From positions 1 through 64,000 of the forward strand of contig JBCCGK010000046.1 in NCBI GenBank assembly GCA_039029315.1: DNA of 64,000 nt, read 5' to 3'. The notes under the pieces are model-generated. The model did not search any database. It saw only the letters and a list, made by a program, of their open reading frames with translations, and had not been told where the DNA came from. Origin of the DNA: JBCCCJ01 sp039029315 (GTDB lineage Bacteria; Bacteroidota; Bacteroidia; J057). How positions within the stretch are numbered: position 1 is the stretch's first letter; every line of letters begins with the position of its first letter. Positions 26,240-35,515 of this stretch are shown here, piece after piece. Position numbers and translations under genes: made by a program.

Positions 26240-27244
26240 TCACATGGCCTGGATCTCTGCCCAATACTTTTCGTCCACAGGAATGCCCAGTTTCAGATTG
26301 TCACGGCGGGTTTGCAAAGTTCGCTCTCCTGGATAAAAGGCCTGTCCACCTGCTTCTGCCGCTTCTCCTTGATGAAGGGCGTCAAGCGTGTGTGAAATGA
26401 TCTCTTGGTAATGGGCAGCATTCCCCAGAGCGAGCGGATTGATGGCAATAAACACTTGAGAGAGATTGTACTCATCTGGCCCTTGCTTGCCGATTTGGCT
26501 GGTACACATGCCGCCAGCCAGGGCCGAGGCAAGCAGATCAAGCATGATGGTCAAACCCGAGCCTTTCCAAAACCCAAACGGCAAGGCCCGACCTGATAAT
26601 TCGATTTCTTTTGGATCTTGTGTCAATTGTCCCTGTCTGTCATAGCCTCCGGGAACAGGCAATAATTGATTGGCACGGCTATATGCTTCTATCTTTCCAA
26701 ATGCAAATTGTGTCATGGCTGTGTCCAGGACGATATGTCCTGCCGATCTTGGCAAGGCGATGATCAGAGGATTGTTGCCTATAGAGATACTTTTGTTTCC
26801 CCAGGCTGGTGTATTCGGTTGGGTATTGGTAAAACACAAACCGATCATTCCTGCTTCAGCAGCCTGCCATCCGTAGCTTCCCCCTCTCATCCAATGGTTG
26901 GTATGTCGAAGTGCTACCACGCCCATGCCATGTGCCTGCCCGAGTTGAATCGCACGCTCCATTCCTGTCCAGGCATTGAGGTTTCCGGGACCGAGATGGC
27001 CATCCCACTGTTCCATCAAGCCAATTTTTGCTACTTGAGAGGGAGAGGCATGCACATCGATATATCCCTGACGGATGTAGTGTACGTATCTTGGAAAGCG
27101 GTTCAAGCCATGAGAGTAGACTCCATCTCTGCTCGCTTCCGCGAATAAGGTAGCACTCTGTTTGGCCTTGTCTTCTGAGAAGCCAAGAAGTTCCAATACT
27201 CGTTGTAGTTCAAGTTGAATTGTGTGAAACGGGATTCTTGTCAT
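26240..27244 (-). CDS. Malate/L-lactate/ureidoglycolate dehydrogenase family (YiaK-type 2,3-diketo-L-gulonate reductase)
   Basis: The 334-residue NAD(P)-dependent reductase belongs to the Ldh_2 family. Visible motifs are DGVYSHGLNRFPRYVHYI (catalytic His region), VVALRHTNHWMRGGSYGWQAAEAG, LCFTNTQPNTPAWG, IALPRSAGHIVLDTAMTQ (conserved DMA-type segment) and PFGFWKGSGLTIMLDLLASALAGG. The TNHWMRGG...AWG pattern matches YiaK/DlgD more than malate dehydrogenases. It would reduce a 2-keto sugar acid such as 2,3-diketo-L-gulonate. It follows the amidohydrolase in reverse order on the same strand (117-base gap), in a likely sugar-acid cluster. Confidence 0.86.
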   Translation of the reverse strand: MTRIPFHTIQLELQRVLELLGFSEDKAKQSATLFAEASRDGVYSHGLNRFPRYVHYIRQGYIDVHASPSQVAKIGLMEQWDGHLGPGNLNAWTGMERAIQLGQAHGMGVVALRHTNHWMRGGSYGWQAAEAGMIGLCFTNTQPNTPAWGNKSISIGNNPLIIALPRSAGHIVLDTAMTQFAFGKIEAYSRANQLLPVPGGYDRQGQLTQDPKEIELSGRALPFGFWKGSGLTIMLDLLASALAGGMCTSQIGKQGPDEYNLSQVFIAINPLALGNAAHYQEIISHTLDALHQGEAAEAGGQAFYPGERTLQTRRDNLKLGIPVDEKYWAEIQAM

Positions 27245-27296
27245 GTAATTCCGGTCAGCTATCTAATGAGAGTTGACCACAAAGGTAGAAAATCTC

Positions 27297-29759
27297 CTAT
27301 TCCCGATACAGAGAATCTGCCGGATTGGCCAAAGCAGCTTTGTAGGACAGATAACTGACTGTCAAGAAAGCAATTCCCATAGACAATAAGCCGGCAAGCA
27401 GATACACCTCCGCTCCAATTTGGGCATGATAGGCAAAGGATTCCAGCCAATAGCGGGTTGCCCACCAAGCCAGGATAGCTGCAAATGGAAAGGCAATCAA
27501 GACCAGCAACAAGAACTCCTTGGTAAGCAGACCGACAATGCTACTCGTCTCTGCCCCCAACACTTTCCGAATACTGATTTCTTTTCGCCTTTGCTCTGTG
27601 GTAAATGCAGACAAACCAAAGAGTCCCAGACAGGCAATAAGGATGGCAAGAAGGGTGAAAAATGAAATCAGGCTTCCCATTTCCTGATCCGATTTGTAAA
27701 TATCAGCCAATTCCTGATCCAGGAACTCATAATTGAATTCTCGTTCAGGGGCAAATCGATTCCATATAGCCGTCATATGCTGGAGAGTTGCTTCTCTGTC
27801 ATCAGGCTGGATATGTGCAATGATATTCTGCCAATTCTGTGGCTGAATCCTCAGAAGCATCGGATGAATTTTTCGGTGGATTGGTTCAAAATGCATGTCT
27901 TTGAATACCCCCACTACTTGTGCTGTCTGGGCATCTACATTTTGGCCAATTTGTCCTTGAAGAAAAGTCATTCGAATATTCAATACATCATCCATGCTGG
28001 CATTTTCTGCCAACAAACCCATATCCTTGATCGCTCCTTCATTGATCAGGAGAGACTGCGTGGAGTCCATCCCATAACTCTGGTCAAGCTGTCTGCCAGT
28101 GATGATGGTCAGCCCCATGGTTTCCACATAGTTGAAATCAACGGGCAGGCTGACGGGTTGGTGAATCTGGTCCTGCGGTTGTCCCTCAACATGCACCCTT
28201 CCTATTCCGCGAGGCTGTCCTGGAAGACTTCCTGTGGCAGTGGCATTGATGATTCCCGGATGCTGAATGAAGGCTTTCTTAATTCGCTCGACCGTCTGTA
28301 TTTGTTGCTGAGGAGTCCCTTCCAATTGAAGCGGGACCACCACCTTGAGGTGTTTGTCAAAGCCCATATCCATGTTCTGGATATAGGATAGCTGCTTGAA
28401 TAAAATCCCGGTTCCTATCATTAAGGCTGTAGACACTCCAAATTGGAAGATCACAAGGACTTTGCGAAACATACTTCCCCTTACTCCCATTTTTAGACGA
28501 CCTCTCAATACCTGTAAGGGTTCGAATCTCGAGAGAACCAGAGCTGGATAACTCCCTGCTACCAATCCAGCAAAAACTGTAATACCCAGCAGGACGATCC
28601 AGAAAAATGGATCCGAACCATAGTTAAATAGAATGCTTAAATCCGTAAGCTTTGTCAATACCCCGCGCATAACTTCTGCAAAAATCCATGCAAGGAACAT
28701 CGCAATCAAGGCAATGACGACTGATTCTGTCATGAACTGCCGGATCAATTCCAGGCGATCAGCCCCAACGACCTTGCGCATGCCTACTTCTTTGCTTCGA
28801 TTTCCAGCAAGCGCCGTTGTCAGGTTGACATAATTGATACAGGCAATCAGCAGGGTAAGCACAGCCACGAACAAGAAGATATACACAAACAATTGATTGC
28901 CATTTTGCTCAAGTTCTCCTATCAACCGAGAGGTCAGGTGAATATCTGTAAGCGGTTGAAGAAACAATCCCTTGACGAACTCTTTGCCTTGTTCAGGAAC
29001 CTGGCTAACGTATAGCTGATTGAGTTGGCGTTGGATGGCTTCAGGGTCGGAGGTACGTGTATAGGTATAAAAGGAGGTAAAAACCGGGGATTTGAAAAAA
29101 GGAATGTCTGGCCCCCCAAATGCTTGATGGAGGGTCAGCATGGAAACGAGGAAATCGGGATGAAAATGAGAATGATAGGGATAGGCCTTGATGACACCTG
29201 TTACAGTAATATCGACTTCTCCGGGACCAATTTCGACGGTCAATACTTGATCCAGTGCTTCCTGATTGCCAAAATATTTTTGGGCGATCTCTTCGGTAAT
29301 TACAACACTATTTGGTGCTTTCAAGGCTGTTTCAGGATTTCCTTTGACGAATTCCAGGTGAAAAACCTCCTGATAGGTGGAGTCGGTAAAGTAGAATCGC
29401 TCCTCTTCGAATTGTTCTGGTTTTTGTTTGACAATAAGATTTTGTCCCCCAAAAATCCGAGTGACAGCTTTGACCTCCTCTACATCCTTGCTCAACAAAT
29501 CTCCCCACAAATATCCGATCATGGGATAGTCTGTCTCCTGATCCTGTACACTGGCATGGATGGCAACCCGATAAATGTCCTCTGCTTGAGGATGAAAGCG
29601 ATCAAAACTGAGCTCACTGCGAACATGAATCAGAATGATCAAGCAACTCGCCATTCCGATAGCCAGGCCAATGAGATTCAGACCGGAATAAAATCGATAT
29701 TTCCAGAGATTACGAAAAGCAACCTTGAAATAATGGAGGAGTAGAGATGAAGCCTGCAT
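27297..29759 (-). CDS. FtsX/MacB-type ABC transporter permease
   Basis: I choose Met at 29759 (MQASSLLLHYFKVAFRNLWKYR) as the start, which fits the family's usual beginning. The 820-residue protein has two FtsX permease units, each with MacB-type periplasmic core domains. The first has a membrane segment near 25-45, a periplasmic region to about 285 and a helix cluster at 290-430. The second has RKVLVIFQFGVSTALMIG at about 440, a periplasmic region and the final helices including RRKEISIRKVLGAETSSI. These large permeases are abundant in Bacteroidota and export peptides, lipids or drugs with a separate ATPase; none is adjacent. It diverges from the Gfo/Idh/MocA gene with only 35 bases between starts. 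Confidence 0.88.
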   Translation of the reverse strand: MQASSLLLHYFKVAFRNLWKYRFYSGLNLIGLAIGMASCLIILIHVRSELSFDRFHPQAEDIYRVAIHASVQDQETDYPMIGYLWGDLLSKDVEEVKAVTRIFGGQNLIVKQKPEQFEEERFYFTDSTYQEVFHLEFVKGNPETALKAPNSVVITEEIAQKYFGNQEALDQVLTVEIGPGEVDITVTGVIKAYPYHSHFHPDFLVSMLTLHQAFGGPDIPFFKSPVFTSFYTYTRTSDPEAIQRQLNQLYVSQVPEQGKEFVKGLFLQPLTDIHLTSRLIGELEQNGNQLFVYIFLFVAVLTLLIACINYVNLTTALAGNRSKEVGMRKVVGADRLELIRQFMTESVVIALIAMFLAWIFAEVMRGVLTKLTDLSILFNYGSDPFFWIVLLGITVFAGLVAGSYPALVLSRFEPLQVLRGRLKMGVRGSMFRKVLVIFQFGVSTALMIGTGILFKQLSYIQNMDMGFDKHLKVVVPLQLEGTPQQQIQTVERIKKAFIQHPGIINATATGSLPGQPRGIGRVHVEGQPQDQIHQPVSLPVDFNYVETMGLTIITGRQLDQSYGMDSTQSLLINEGAIKDMGLLAENASMDDVLNIRMTFLQGQIGQNVDAQTAQVVGVFKDMHFEPIHRKIHPMLLRIQPQNWQNIIAHIQPDDREATLQHMTAIWNRFAPEREFNYEFLDQELADIYKSDQEMGSLISFFTLLAILIACLGLFGLSAFTTEQRRKEISIRKVLGAETSSIVGLLTKEFLLLVLIAFPFAAILAWWATRYWLESFAYHAQIGAEVYLLAGLLSMGIAFLTVSYLSYKAALANPADSLYRE

Positions 29760-29794
29760 TTGTGAAAGGTAAAAATTTTTTGGATGTTTTGGAC

Positions 29795-30757
29795 ATGAAC
29801 ATAGCATTCATCGGCGCTGGCGATATCTCTCTTCTTCATGCCAAAGGGATTGAAGCCTGCCCAGACGCACAATTAGTCGGTTTGTGGAATATCACATCAA
29901 GTCTGGCTGAAGAAAAAAGCAAGTTATACCAGTGCAGGATATATCCTTCCGCTGAAGCCTTGGTCTCTGACCCTGAGGTAGATGCTGTCTTTGTGTTGAC
30001 AAATCTTGAGACGCATCACCGATATGTCTGTATGGCCTTAGAGGCTGGGAAGCATGTCTTTGTAGAAAAACCTGTAGGTGTAACCTTTGCAGAAATCCGA
30101 GAGATGCAGGCCCTTGCCGACAAAGCAGGTGTGATGTGCATGCCCGGTCACAATTACATTTATGAAGCTGGCATTCAACGTGCCAGAGAATTGATTGAGT
30201 CAGGGAAACTCGGCCAGTTGGTGTCCCTCTACATCATGTACAACATTCATCATCCAGAGGAAGTGGCAGCCAGATATCCGGGAGTCATTCGCCAGATTCT
30301 GACCCATCATGCCTACATCAGCCTCTATTTGGCGGGCAAACCACGTGAAGTCTCAGCCATGAAATCGGTCATTCATTATGAAGAAATCAGCCAGGAAGAT
30401 ATAGCGATGGTGACCTTCAAGATGGAAAATGGTGCATTGGTGCATTGGTGTGCCAGTTTTGCATCAGATGATCATGCTGGAGACCCTTGGACGATGATGG
30501 TTAAGATGATCGGAACCAAAGGAGCGACGAGGTATAGTTACAGAGATTGGGTGGAGAATACACCCGCTACCGTTCATTCCCAAACCTATTCTGCCTATCC
30601 ATATACCATCGCCAATATTGATCGATATTTTGTAGAAGAATGCCTCGGAAAGGGCAAGCAACCCCTATCGACCCTGGAAGATGCTGCAGTCGCCCAGCAA
30701 ATCATTGAAGCCATTGAACAATCCATAGAAGAAGGACGACATATCACCATTCATTGA
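29795..30757 (+). CDS. Gfo/Idh/MocA family oxidoreductase
   Basis: The start at 29795 (MNIAFIGAGDISLLHAKGI) places the Rossmann motif GAGDIS at the N terminus, as normal. The 320-residue enzyme shows LTNLETHHRYVCMALEAGKHVFVEKPV, with the EKP motif that carries the catalytic Lys, and MPGHNYIYEAGI. The C-terminal half is the substrate-binding GFO_IDH_MocA_C fold. These enzymes oxidise or reduce sugars and sugar derivatives with NAD(P). The stop lies two bases before the next gene's ATG, so the two form an operon. The substrate is unknown; neighbours suggest a sugar acid or inositol-like compound. Confidence 0.9.
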   Translation: MNIAFIGAGDISLLHAKGIEACPDAQLVGLWNITSSLAEEKSKLYQCRIYPSAEALVSDPEVDAVFVLTNLETHHRYVCMALEAGKHVFVEKPVGVTFAEIREMQALADKAGVMCMPGHNYIYEAGIQRARELIESGKLGQLVSLYIMYNIHHPEEVAARYPGVIRQILTHHAYISLYLAGKPREVSAMKSVIHYEEISQEDIAMVTFKMENGALVHWCASFASDDHAGDPWTMMVKMIGTKGATRYSYRDWVENTPATVHSQTYSAYPYTIANIDRYFVEECLGKGKQPLSTLEDAAVAQQIIEAIEQSIEEGRHITIH

Positions 30758-30759
30758 TC

Positions 30760-31998
30760 ATGAAATTTCTGACTCGCCTCATGTTTATTGTCATGCTCGG
30801 AGGTCTATCTGTGCATGCTCAGTCTTCCTGGAAGATGCACACCATCGACAATAGTTCCAAAGGCGCTGATGGGGCCAAATTGACCGATGTAGATGGAGAT
30901 GGGTTATTGGACATCCTGGTTGGCTGGGAACAAGGCCATCATACCCGCCTATACCACCATCCCGGATTGGGACAGGCAATGCAGCCGTGGTCATATGTGG
31001 AAGTCCCTTCTCCCAATGTGGAAGACGCTCAGGCAGTGGATCTGAATGGAGACGGCTTCATGGATGTGGTGAGTTGCTCGGAGGGAGAACACATGAGAAT
31101 CAGTTTTCATTTTTCTCCCGCCAATGAAACAGAGTATTGGCACTCAGACAAATGGAGATCGGTGGATGTGCCCTGTACTGTGGGGCGAAGCAGATGGATG
31201 TTTGTCAGACCGATGGACGTGGATGGAAAACATGGGATCGATCTCATTATTGGCTCCAAACATCCTAATGGAACCATCGGCTGGCTGGAATCTCCCAAAC
31301 ATCCAGAAGAGGTCGATGCCTGGGTTTATCATGAAATCAGCCCAGCGGGTTGGATTATGTCAATCGAGGTGGTGGACATGGACGGCGATCAGCAGAGGGA
31401 TGTCTTGATTTCTGATAGAAAAGGCTCGAATAAGGGACTTAAGTGGTTCAAGCATCCAGGCCATTCTTCTGACCTGTTAGAACGTGCCTGGCCAGTTGTG
31501 CAGATCGGATTAGAAGACAAGGAACCAATGTTTTTGGATATATGGAAGCATCCTCGATTAGATACTGCCAGTGAAATGATTTGGGTCGCCACACACAAAA
31601 GCGGGTTTTATGGATTTCTGCCTGACGGCGACTTTGGGTATAGTTGGAAAGAATTCCATTTTGACTTCCCCAAACAAGCAGGAACAATCGGAAAATCCAT
31701 CGCCATCGGATTGATGAATCATCCGACAAATCCTGCTTTTGTTACTACCTATGAAGGGGCTGGCCAATCTTCCTCCAGGCAATCCGGCGTGATGTTGACT
31801 ACGGTAGAGCTTTCTGCTGACAATATTCGCATAGTCAAGCATAAGCGGATCAGTGATGGGTCAGGCTCCAAGTTTGATTTTGCTCAACTCGTGGATATGG
31901 ATGGAGATGGTGATCTGGATGTTCTGACTTGCGAAGAAGCCAATAATGCAACTGCGGGAGATGGATTGGGGGTAATCTGGTACGAGAATCCAGGTTAA
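30760..31998 (+). CDS. Secreted FG-GAP/VCBS repeat protein
   Basis: The ATG at 30760 lies directly after the preceding stop and gives a signal peptide ending LSVHAQ. The 412-residue protein has calcium-binding-type VCBS/FG-GAP motifs: LTDVDGDGLLDILVG, VDLNGDGFMDVVS, VDVDGKHGIDLIIG, VDMDGDQQRDVLIS and LVDMDGDGDLDVLTC. These indicate a beta-propeller. There is no T9SS sorting domain, so it may stay periplasmic. Similar proteins accompany oligosaccharide-degradation gene clusters. Its coupling to the Gfo/Idh/MocA gene suggests a shared pathway; I cannot name its ligand. Confidence 0.82.
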   Translation: MKFLTRLMFIVMLGGLSVHAQSSWKMHTIDNSSKGADGAKLTDVDGDGLLDILVGWEQGHHTRLYHHPGLGQAMQPWSYVEVPSPNVEDAQAVDLNGDGFMDVVSCSEGEHMRISFHFSPANETEYWHSDKWRSVDVPCTVGRSRWMFVRPMDVDGKHGIDLIIGSKHPNGTIGWLESPKHPEEVDAWVYHEISPAGWIMSIEVVDMDGDQQRDVLISDRKGSNKGLKWFKHPGHSSDLLERAWPVVQIGLEDKEPMFLDIWKHPRLDTASEMIWVATHKSGFYGFLPDGDFGYSWKEFHFDFPKQAGTIGKSIAIGLMNHPTNPAFVTTYEGAGQSSSRQSGVMLTTVELSADNIRIVKHKRISDGSGSKFDFAQLVDMDGDGDLDVLTCEEANNATAGDGLGVIWYENPG

Positions 31999-32134
31999 GA
32001 TGGACATCGGTAGGTGTTGAGGCTGTCTGGGAAGTCGCTTTTGCACCAATTGTGAATCCTCCGCCTTTTGGGATGAACCATCCAGCTTTCTTGTTTCTGT
32101 GTTAGGTGATATGTAGGGCATGTCCAATTCTTTC

Positions 32135-32160
32135 GTATCTTCCTGCTTCTTGAAAGATAC
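32135..32160. promoter_or_regulatory. Short inverted repeat before the STAND-like gene
   Basis: GTATCTT at 32135-32141 pairs with AAGATAC at 32154-32160, 39 bases before the ATG at 32200. The position could suit an operator or leader hairpin. The remaining part of the 31999-32199 gap shows nothing else clear. Confidence 0.3.
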
Positions 32161-32199
32161 ATGCAGAGAAGGATGTTGGGAGATTAAATAGCACTAGTT

Positions 32200-34272
32200 A
32201 TGCGACTTTCTGATCGGCTCAAGAAAGCCCGAAACCAATCATTTGCCGGAAGAGAAAAAGAAATTGAGTTATTCAAACAATTGGCTTTTTCTCCCTCAAA
32301 TTACTTTCTCTTGTTTTTGCATGGTCCGGGTGGACAGGGCAAAACTGTTCTGCTGCGCAAATTCCGGGATATATGCAGCCAAAGAAAGCTTACTTATCTT
32401 CTGATGGATGGAAGAGAGCAGGAAGCCCATCCCAACAGTCTGTTAACTGCCCTTCGCGAAGTACTTGGGCTCTCGACAGGAGAAGATCCTTTTGAAGCAC
32501 TCGAAAGAAGGCAAGATCGATTCATTTTGTTTTTTGACACCTTCGAGAAGTTTGGTCCGATTGAAATTTGGCTGCGAGAGGAATTTTTTCCCCAAATGCC
32601 AGAAAATGTATTCGTAGTTCTCTCCGGCCGAACCCCACCTGAGATTGCCTGGCGAACAGATTCGGGCTGGAAAGAGGTGATGAAAATCCTTCCCTTGGAA
32701 ACCTTTGGAGAGGAAGATTGCCAATCCTACCTGAACAAGCGAAACCTTCCCGCCGAGGTACATCAGGAAATCATCCGTTTTACTCATGGGCATCCACTCG
32801 CTTTGTCAGTGGTTGCAGATCTCTATCAGCAACAGCCAGAACAACAGCTACAACCAGAGGATTCGCCGGATTTGATTCGGGCGCTACTCGAACAATTCCT
32901 GGAACAGGTTCCCAGCTATGCGCATAAGTCTGCCCTGGAAATTTGTGCCCTTGTGCACTTGACGACAGAATCTCTCCTGGCTGAGGTGCTGGGGCCCGAA
33001 AAGGGAGCAGAACTCTTTGACTGGCTGCGCGGACTCTCCTTCATAGAAGCTGGCAAGATGGGCTTGTATCCACATGAACTCGCGCGAGAAGCCTTGACTG
33101 TTGACTTGAAGTGGCGCAATCCTGATTCCTATGCGGAACTCCACGAGAAATCCAGAAAATATTATTTAAAAAAACTGGAAAGTGTTAGTGGGGAGGCACA
33201 ACGCATCTGGTTATTTGAATTGATTTACCTCCATCGGGCCAATCCTGTCATCCGACCGTTCTTCACCTGGGAAGAAGGAAGTTCCTATTGGATGGACCAT
33301 ATGCGAGAAGAAGACATTCCAACGCTGAGGAAGATGGTTGCCCGACACGAAGGAGAGGCAAGTGCTCAACAGTTTGAGCAATGGGTGGATCATCCTTGTA
33401 GCGAAGTATGGGTCTGGCGGGAAGCCAAAGAAGCAGTGGCCTTTCTAATGAATATTCAGGCAGAAACATTGGTCCATCAACCCCCGGATCACGATCCGGC
33501 AGTACGGCAACTCTTGAGTCATGCCAATCAATATTTTCACCTGAGAGAAGGAGAACAACTGGTCCTGTTTCGGTATTGGATGGCAGAAGACACCCATCAG
33601 GCTGTCTCTGATTTGCAATCCAGTATATTTCTGGCTGTTGTGCAATATTATTTTCGGCCTGGACTCGCCATCAGCATGTTGTGCCTGATTCAACCAGAAT
33701 TTTGGGCACAAGGACTCAATTATGCTGATCTGCATCACGTACAAGAGATTGACTTTCTTGTCAATGAGGTACCCTTTGGCTGGTATTATCACGATTGGCG
33801 AAAACGACCTCCATTGGCCTGGCTCGACTTGCTGGGGCAACGGGAAGTAGGAGGAAAAGTCGAAGAACAAGACCCGCTCACCACGCCCAAATTGGCAGTG
33901 GTACTGCTCAGTGAAGCTGAATTTGAGGAAGCAGTCCATCAAGCCTTGAAGCATTATGGGAGCAATAAGGAGTTAAGCAACAATCTCTTGATTCGCTCTC
34001 GTTTTGTGATCAAGCATACAGGCGAAGAGGCAGATGAAGAGGCACGCATGGGCCAGCTCCAACAGCTGATAGATGAGGCAATGGTTGAGATCAATCAATC
34101 CTCAACTTTGGGTAAATATCACAGAGTATTATACAGAACCTTTATCAATCCAGTGGGAAGTCAGGAACGGACAGCGGATTTTCTCAATATGTCTTTTTCC
34201 ACCTATAGACGATACTTGAAAGCTGGAGTATCGGAAGTGGCAAAGATTCTCTGGGAACAAGAAGTGGGCTAG
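32200..34272 (+). CDS. STAND/NTPase-type ATP-binding protein
   Basis: The 690-residue protein starts with SFAGREKEIELF and a Walker A motif GPGGQGKT at 42-49. A Walker-B-like FILFFDTFE follows at 108-116, then a sensor-like VLSGRTPPEIAW near 147 and a GHPLALSVV motif near 192, the typical order of NB-ARC/STAND ATPases. The rest is helical without a recognised sensor repeat. The last ~50 residues (SQERTADFLNMSFSTYRRYLK and following) look like a small helix-turn-helix often found at the end of such ATPases. A regulatory or defence role is possible. Its TAG stop lies inside the inverted terminus of a MITE, so the native C terminus may have been changed by the insertion. Confidence 0.72.
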   Translation: MRLSDRLKKARNQSFAGREKEIELFKQLAFSPSNYFLLFLHGPGGQGKTVLLRKFRDICSQRKLTYLLMDGREQEAHPNSLLTALREVLGLSTGEDPFEALERRQDRFILFFDTFEKFGPIEIWLREEFFPQMPENVFVVLSGRTPPEIAWRTDSGWKEVMKILPLETFGEEDCQSYLNKRNLPAEVHQEIIRFTHGHPLALSVVADLYQQQPEQQLQPEDSPDLIRALLEQFLEQVPSYAHKSALEICALVHLTTESLLAEVLGPEKGAELFDWLRGLSFIEAGKMGLYPHELAREALTVDLKWRNPDSYAELHEKSRKYYLKKLESVSGEAQRIWLFELIYLHRANPVIRPFFTWEEGSSYWMDHMREEDIPTLRKMVARHEGEASAQQFEQWVDHPCSEVWVWREAKEAVAFLMNIQAETLVHQPPDHDPAVRQLLSHANQYFHLREGEQLVLFRYWMAEDTHQAVSDLQSSIFLAVVQYYFRPGLAISMLCLIQPEFWAQGLNYADLHHVQEIDFLVNEVPFGWYYHDWRKRPPLAWLDLLGQREVGGKVEEQDPLTTPKLAVVLLSEAEFEEAVHQALKHYGSNKELSNNLLIRSRFVIKHTGEEADEEARMGQLQQLIDEAMVEINQSSTLGKYHRVLYRTFINPVGSQERTADFLNMSFSTYRRYLKAGVSEVAKILWEQEVG

Positions 34273-34433
34273 TGGTTCAAGACTTAATTTTCTGATCATT
34301 AAGTCGTAGGATTTTTGTGCTCCGCCCATGCATTTTTGAGGAAGATAGCGTGCTATCTGACGAAAAAATAAGGCAGGTGGAGTGCAAAAGGACCAGACTT
34401 GGATTGTCAAGAACTTATGGCTTGAACCACTAG
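34269..34433. mobile_element. MITE-like element with 13-bp perfect terminal repeats, family B
   Basis: CTAGTGGTTCAAG (34269-34281) is the exact complement of 34421-34433. The interior forms a long imperfect palindrome: TTTTGTGCTCC near the left pairs with GGAGTGCAAAA near the right, and GATAGC/GCTATC closes the centre. The terminus shares TAGTGGTTCAA with the family A copies at 1.5 and 60.7 kb. The outer TA or CTAG could be the target duplication. There is no coding capacity. It overlaps the stop codon of the STAND gene. Confidence 0.8.
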
Positions 34434-34582
34434 TGTGTGAAATCTCTGTAAATTGTAGGAGGGATCATAAGTTCTTGGGAAGAAATGGCCTGTTTTTTGC
34501 CACAGTATTGCTTTTTTTAACGTAGATAAAATACATGAACGTATGTAGTATTGTCCTACTAATAATGAAGACAAAATAGGAT

Positions 34583-35320
34583 ATGGCAAAAAATTCACTC
34601 ACCCGGATATGGGAACTGATTGGCCTTCGCTATAAATCTCACCCCTGGCATGGTGTAAGAATTGGAGAGGATGCACCAGAAGAAGTAACGGCTTTTATTG
34701 AGGTAGTACCCTCAGATACTGTCAAGTATGAAGTGGATAAACGTACGGGATATCTGAAGGTAGATCGTCCGCAAAAGTTTTCCAATATTGTTCCAGCCTT
34801 GTACGGATTCCTGCCCCAAACCTATTGCATGAATGAGGTCGCTGCTTACTGTATGGAACAAACCGGACGAAAAGGAATCATCGGTGATGGAGATCCACTC
34901 GATGTCTGCGTTCTCACAGAGCGGGATATCACGCATGGAGATATTCTGGTGCCTGCGATACCCATCGGAGGATTCAGGATGATCGATGGGGGAGAGGCAG
35001 ATGACAAAATCATTGCCATCCTCAAAGGTGATGAAGTCTACGAACAATGGGAAGACATAACGGATTGCCCCCCTTCCATCATTCGCCGATTGGAACACTA
35101 TTTCCTTACTTATAAAGAGATGCCTGGCACAGAATCCCGCAGATGTGAAATCACCCATACATATGGTCGGGAGGAAGCATTGGAAGTGATTCGCAGAAGC
35201 ATGCAAGACTATCGCACCAAATTTGGCAAGTTGGAGAACAAACTCTCCGTTGCAACGCTGGAAATGATCAACTTTGGCCAGAGCTGGCAAGAGGCCTTGA
35301 CAGATGAAGGTCAGTGGTAG
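34583..35320 (+). CDS. ppa: Inorganic pyrophosphatase (family I)
   Basis: The 245-residue soluble enzyme hydrolyses pyrophosphate to phosphate with Mg2+. The family signature GDGDPLDVCVLTE (D-x-D-P-x-D type metal site) is clear, with upstream KYEVDKRTGYLKVDR and downstream GGEADDKIIAILKGDEVYEQW. It is longer than the E. coli enzyme (about 175 residues), with extra residues at the N terminus (KSHPWHGVRIGEDAPEEV) and C terminus, like other Bacteroidota forms. It stands alone after a MITE-containing gap, so it probably has its own promoter at about 34434-34582. Confidence 0.95.
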   Translation: MAKNSLTRIWELIGLRYKSHPWHGVRIGEDAPEEVTAFIEVVPSDTVKYEVDKRTGYLKVDRPQKFSNIVPALYGFLPQTYCMNEVAAYCMEQTGRKGIIGDGDPLDVCVLTERDITHGDILVPAIPIGGFRMIDGGEADDKIIAILKGDEVYEQWEDITDCPPSIIRRLEHYFLTYKEMPGTESRRCEITHTYGREEALEVIRRSMQDYRTKFGKLENKLSVATLEMINFGQSWQEALTDEGQW

Positions 35321-35515
35321 CAAGATCAAATGAACGGCATTGATTTGTCCCTTTTCTTCTATTCATATTTTGAGTTACTTGTGACAAAGTAAGGAGACGT
35401 AAGTGAGGTTGATTTGGGGAGAAGGAGTGAACATGGAATAGATTTTCCTTTTTTCCTCCCTTTCCCTGTGTCTAATTCAACTGATATCTGCTTCTGTACC
35501 AAAATGAATTGAGAT

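Noticed and set aside
32200..35320. Defence island of STAND ATPase and pyrophosphatase
   Set aside because: The pyrophosphatase is a housekeeping family I enzyme separated by a MITE; no effector gene is present.
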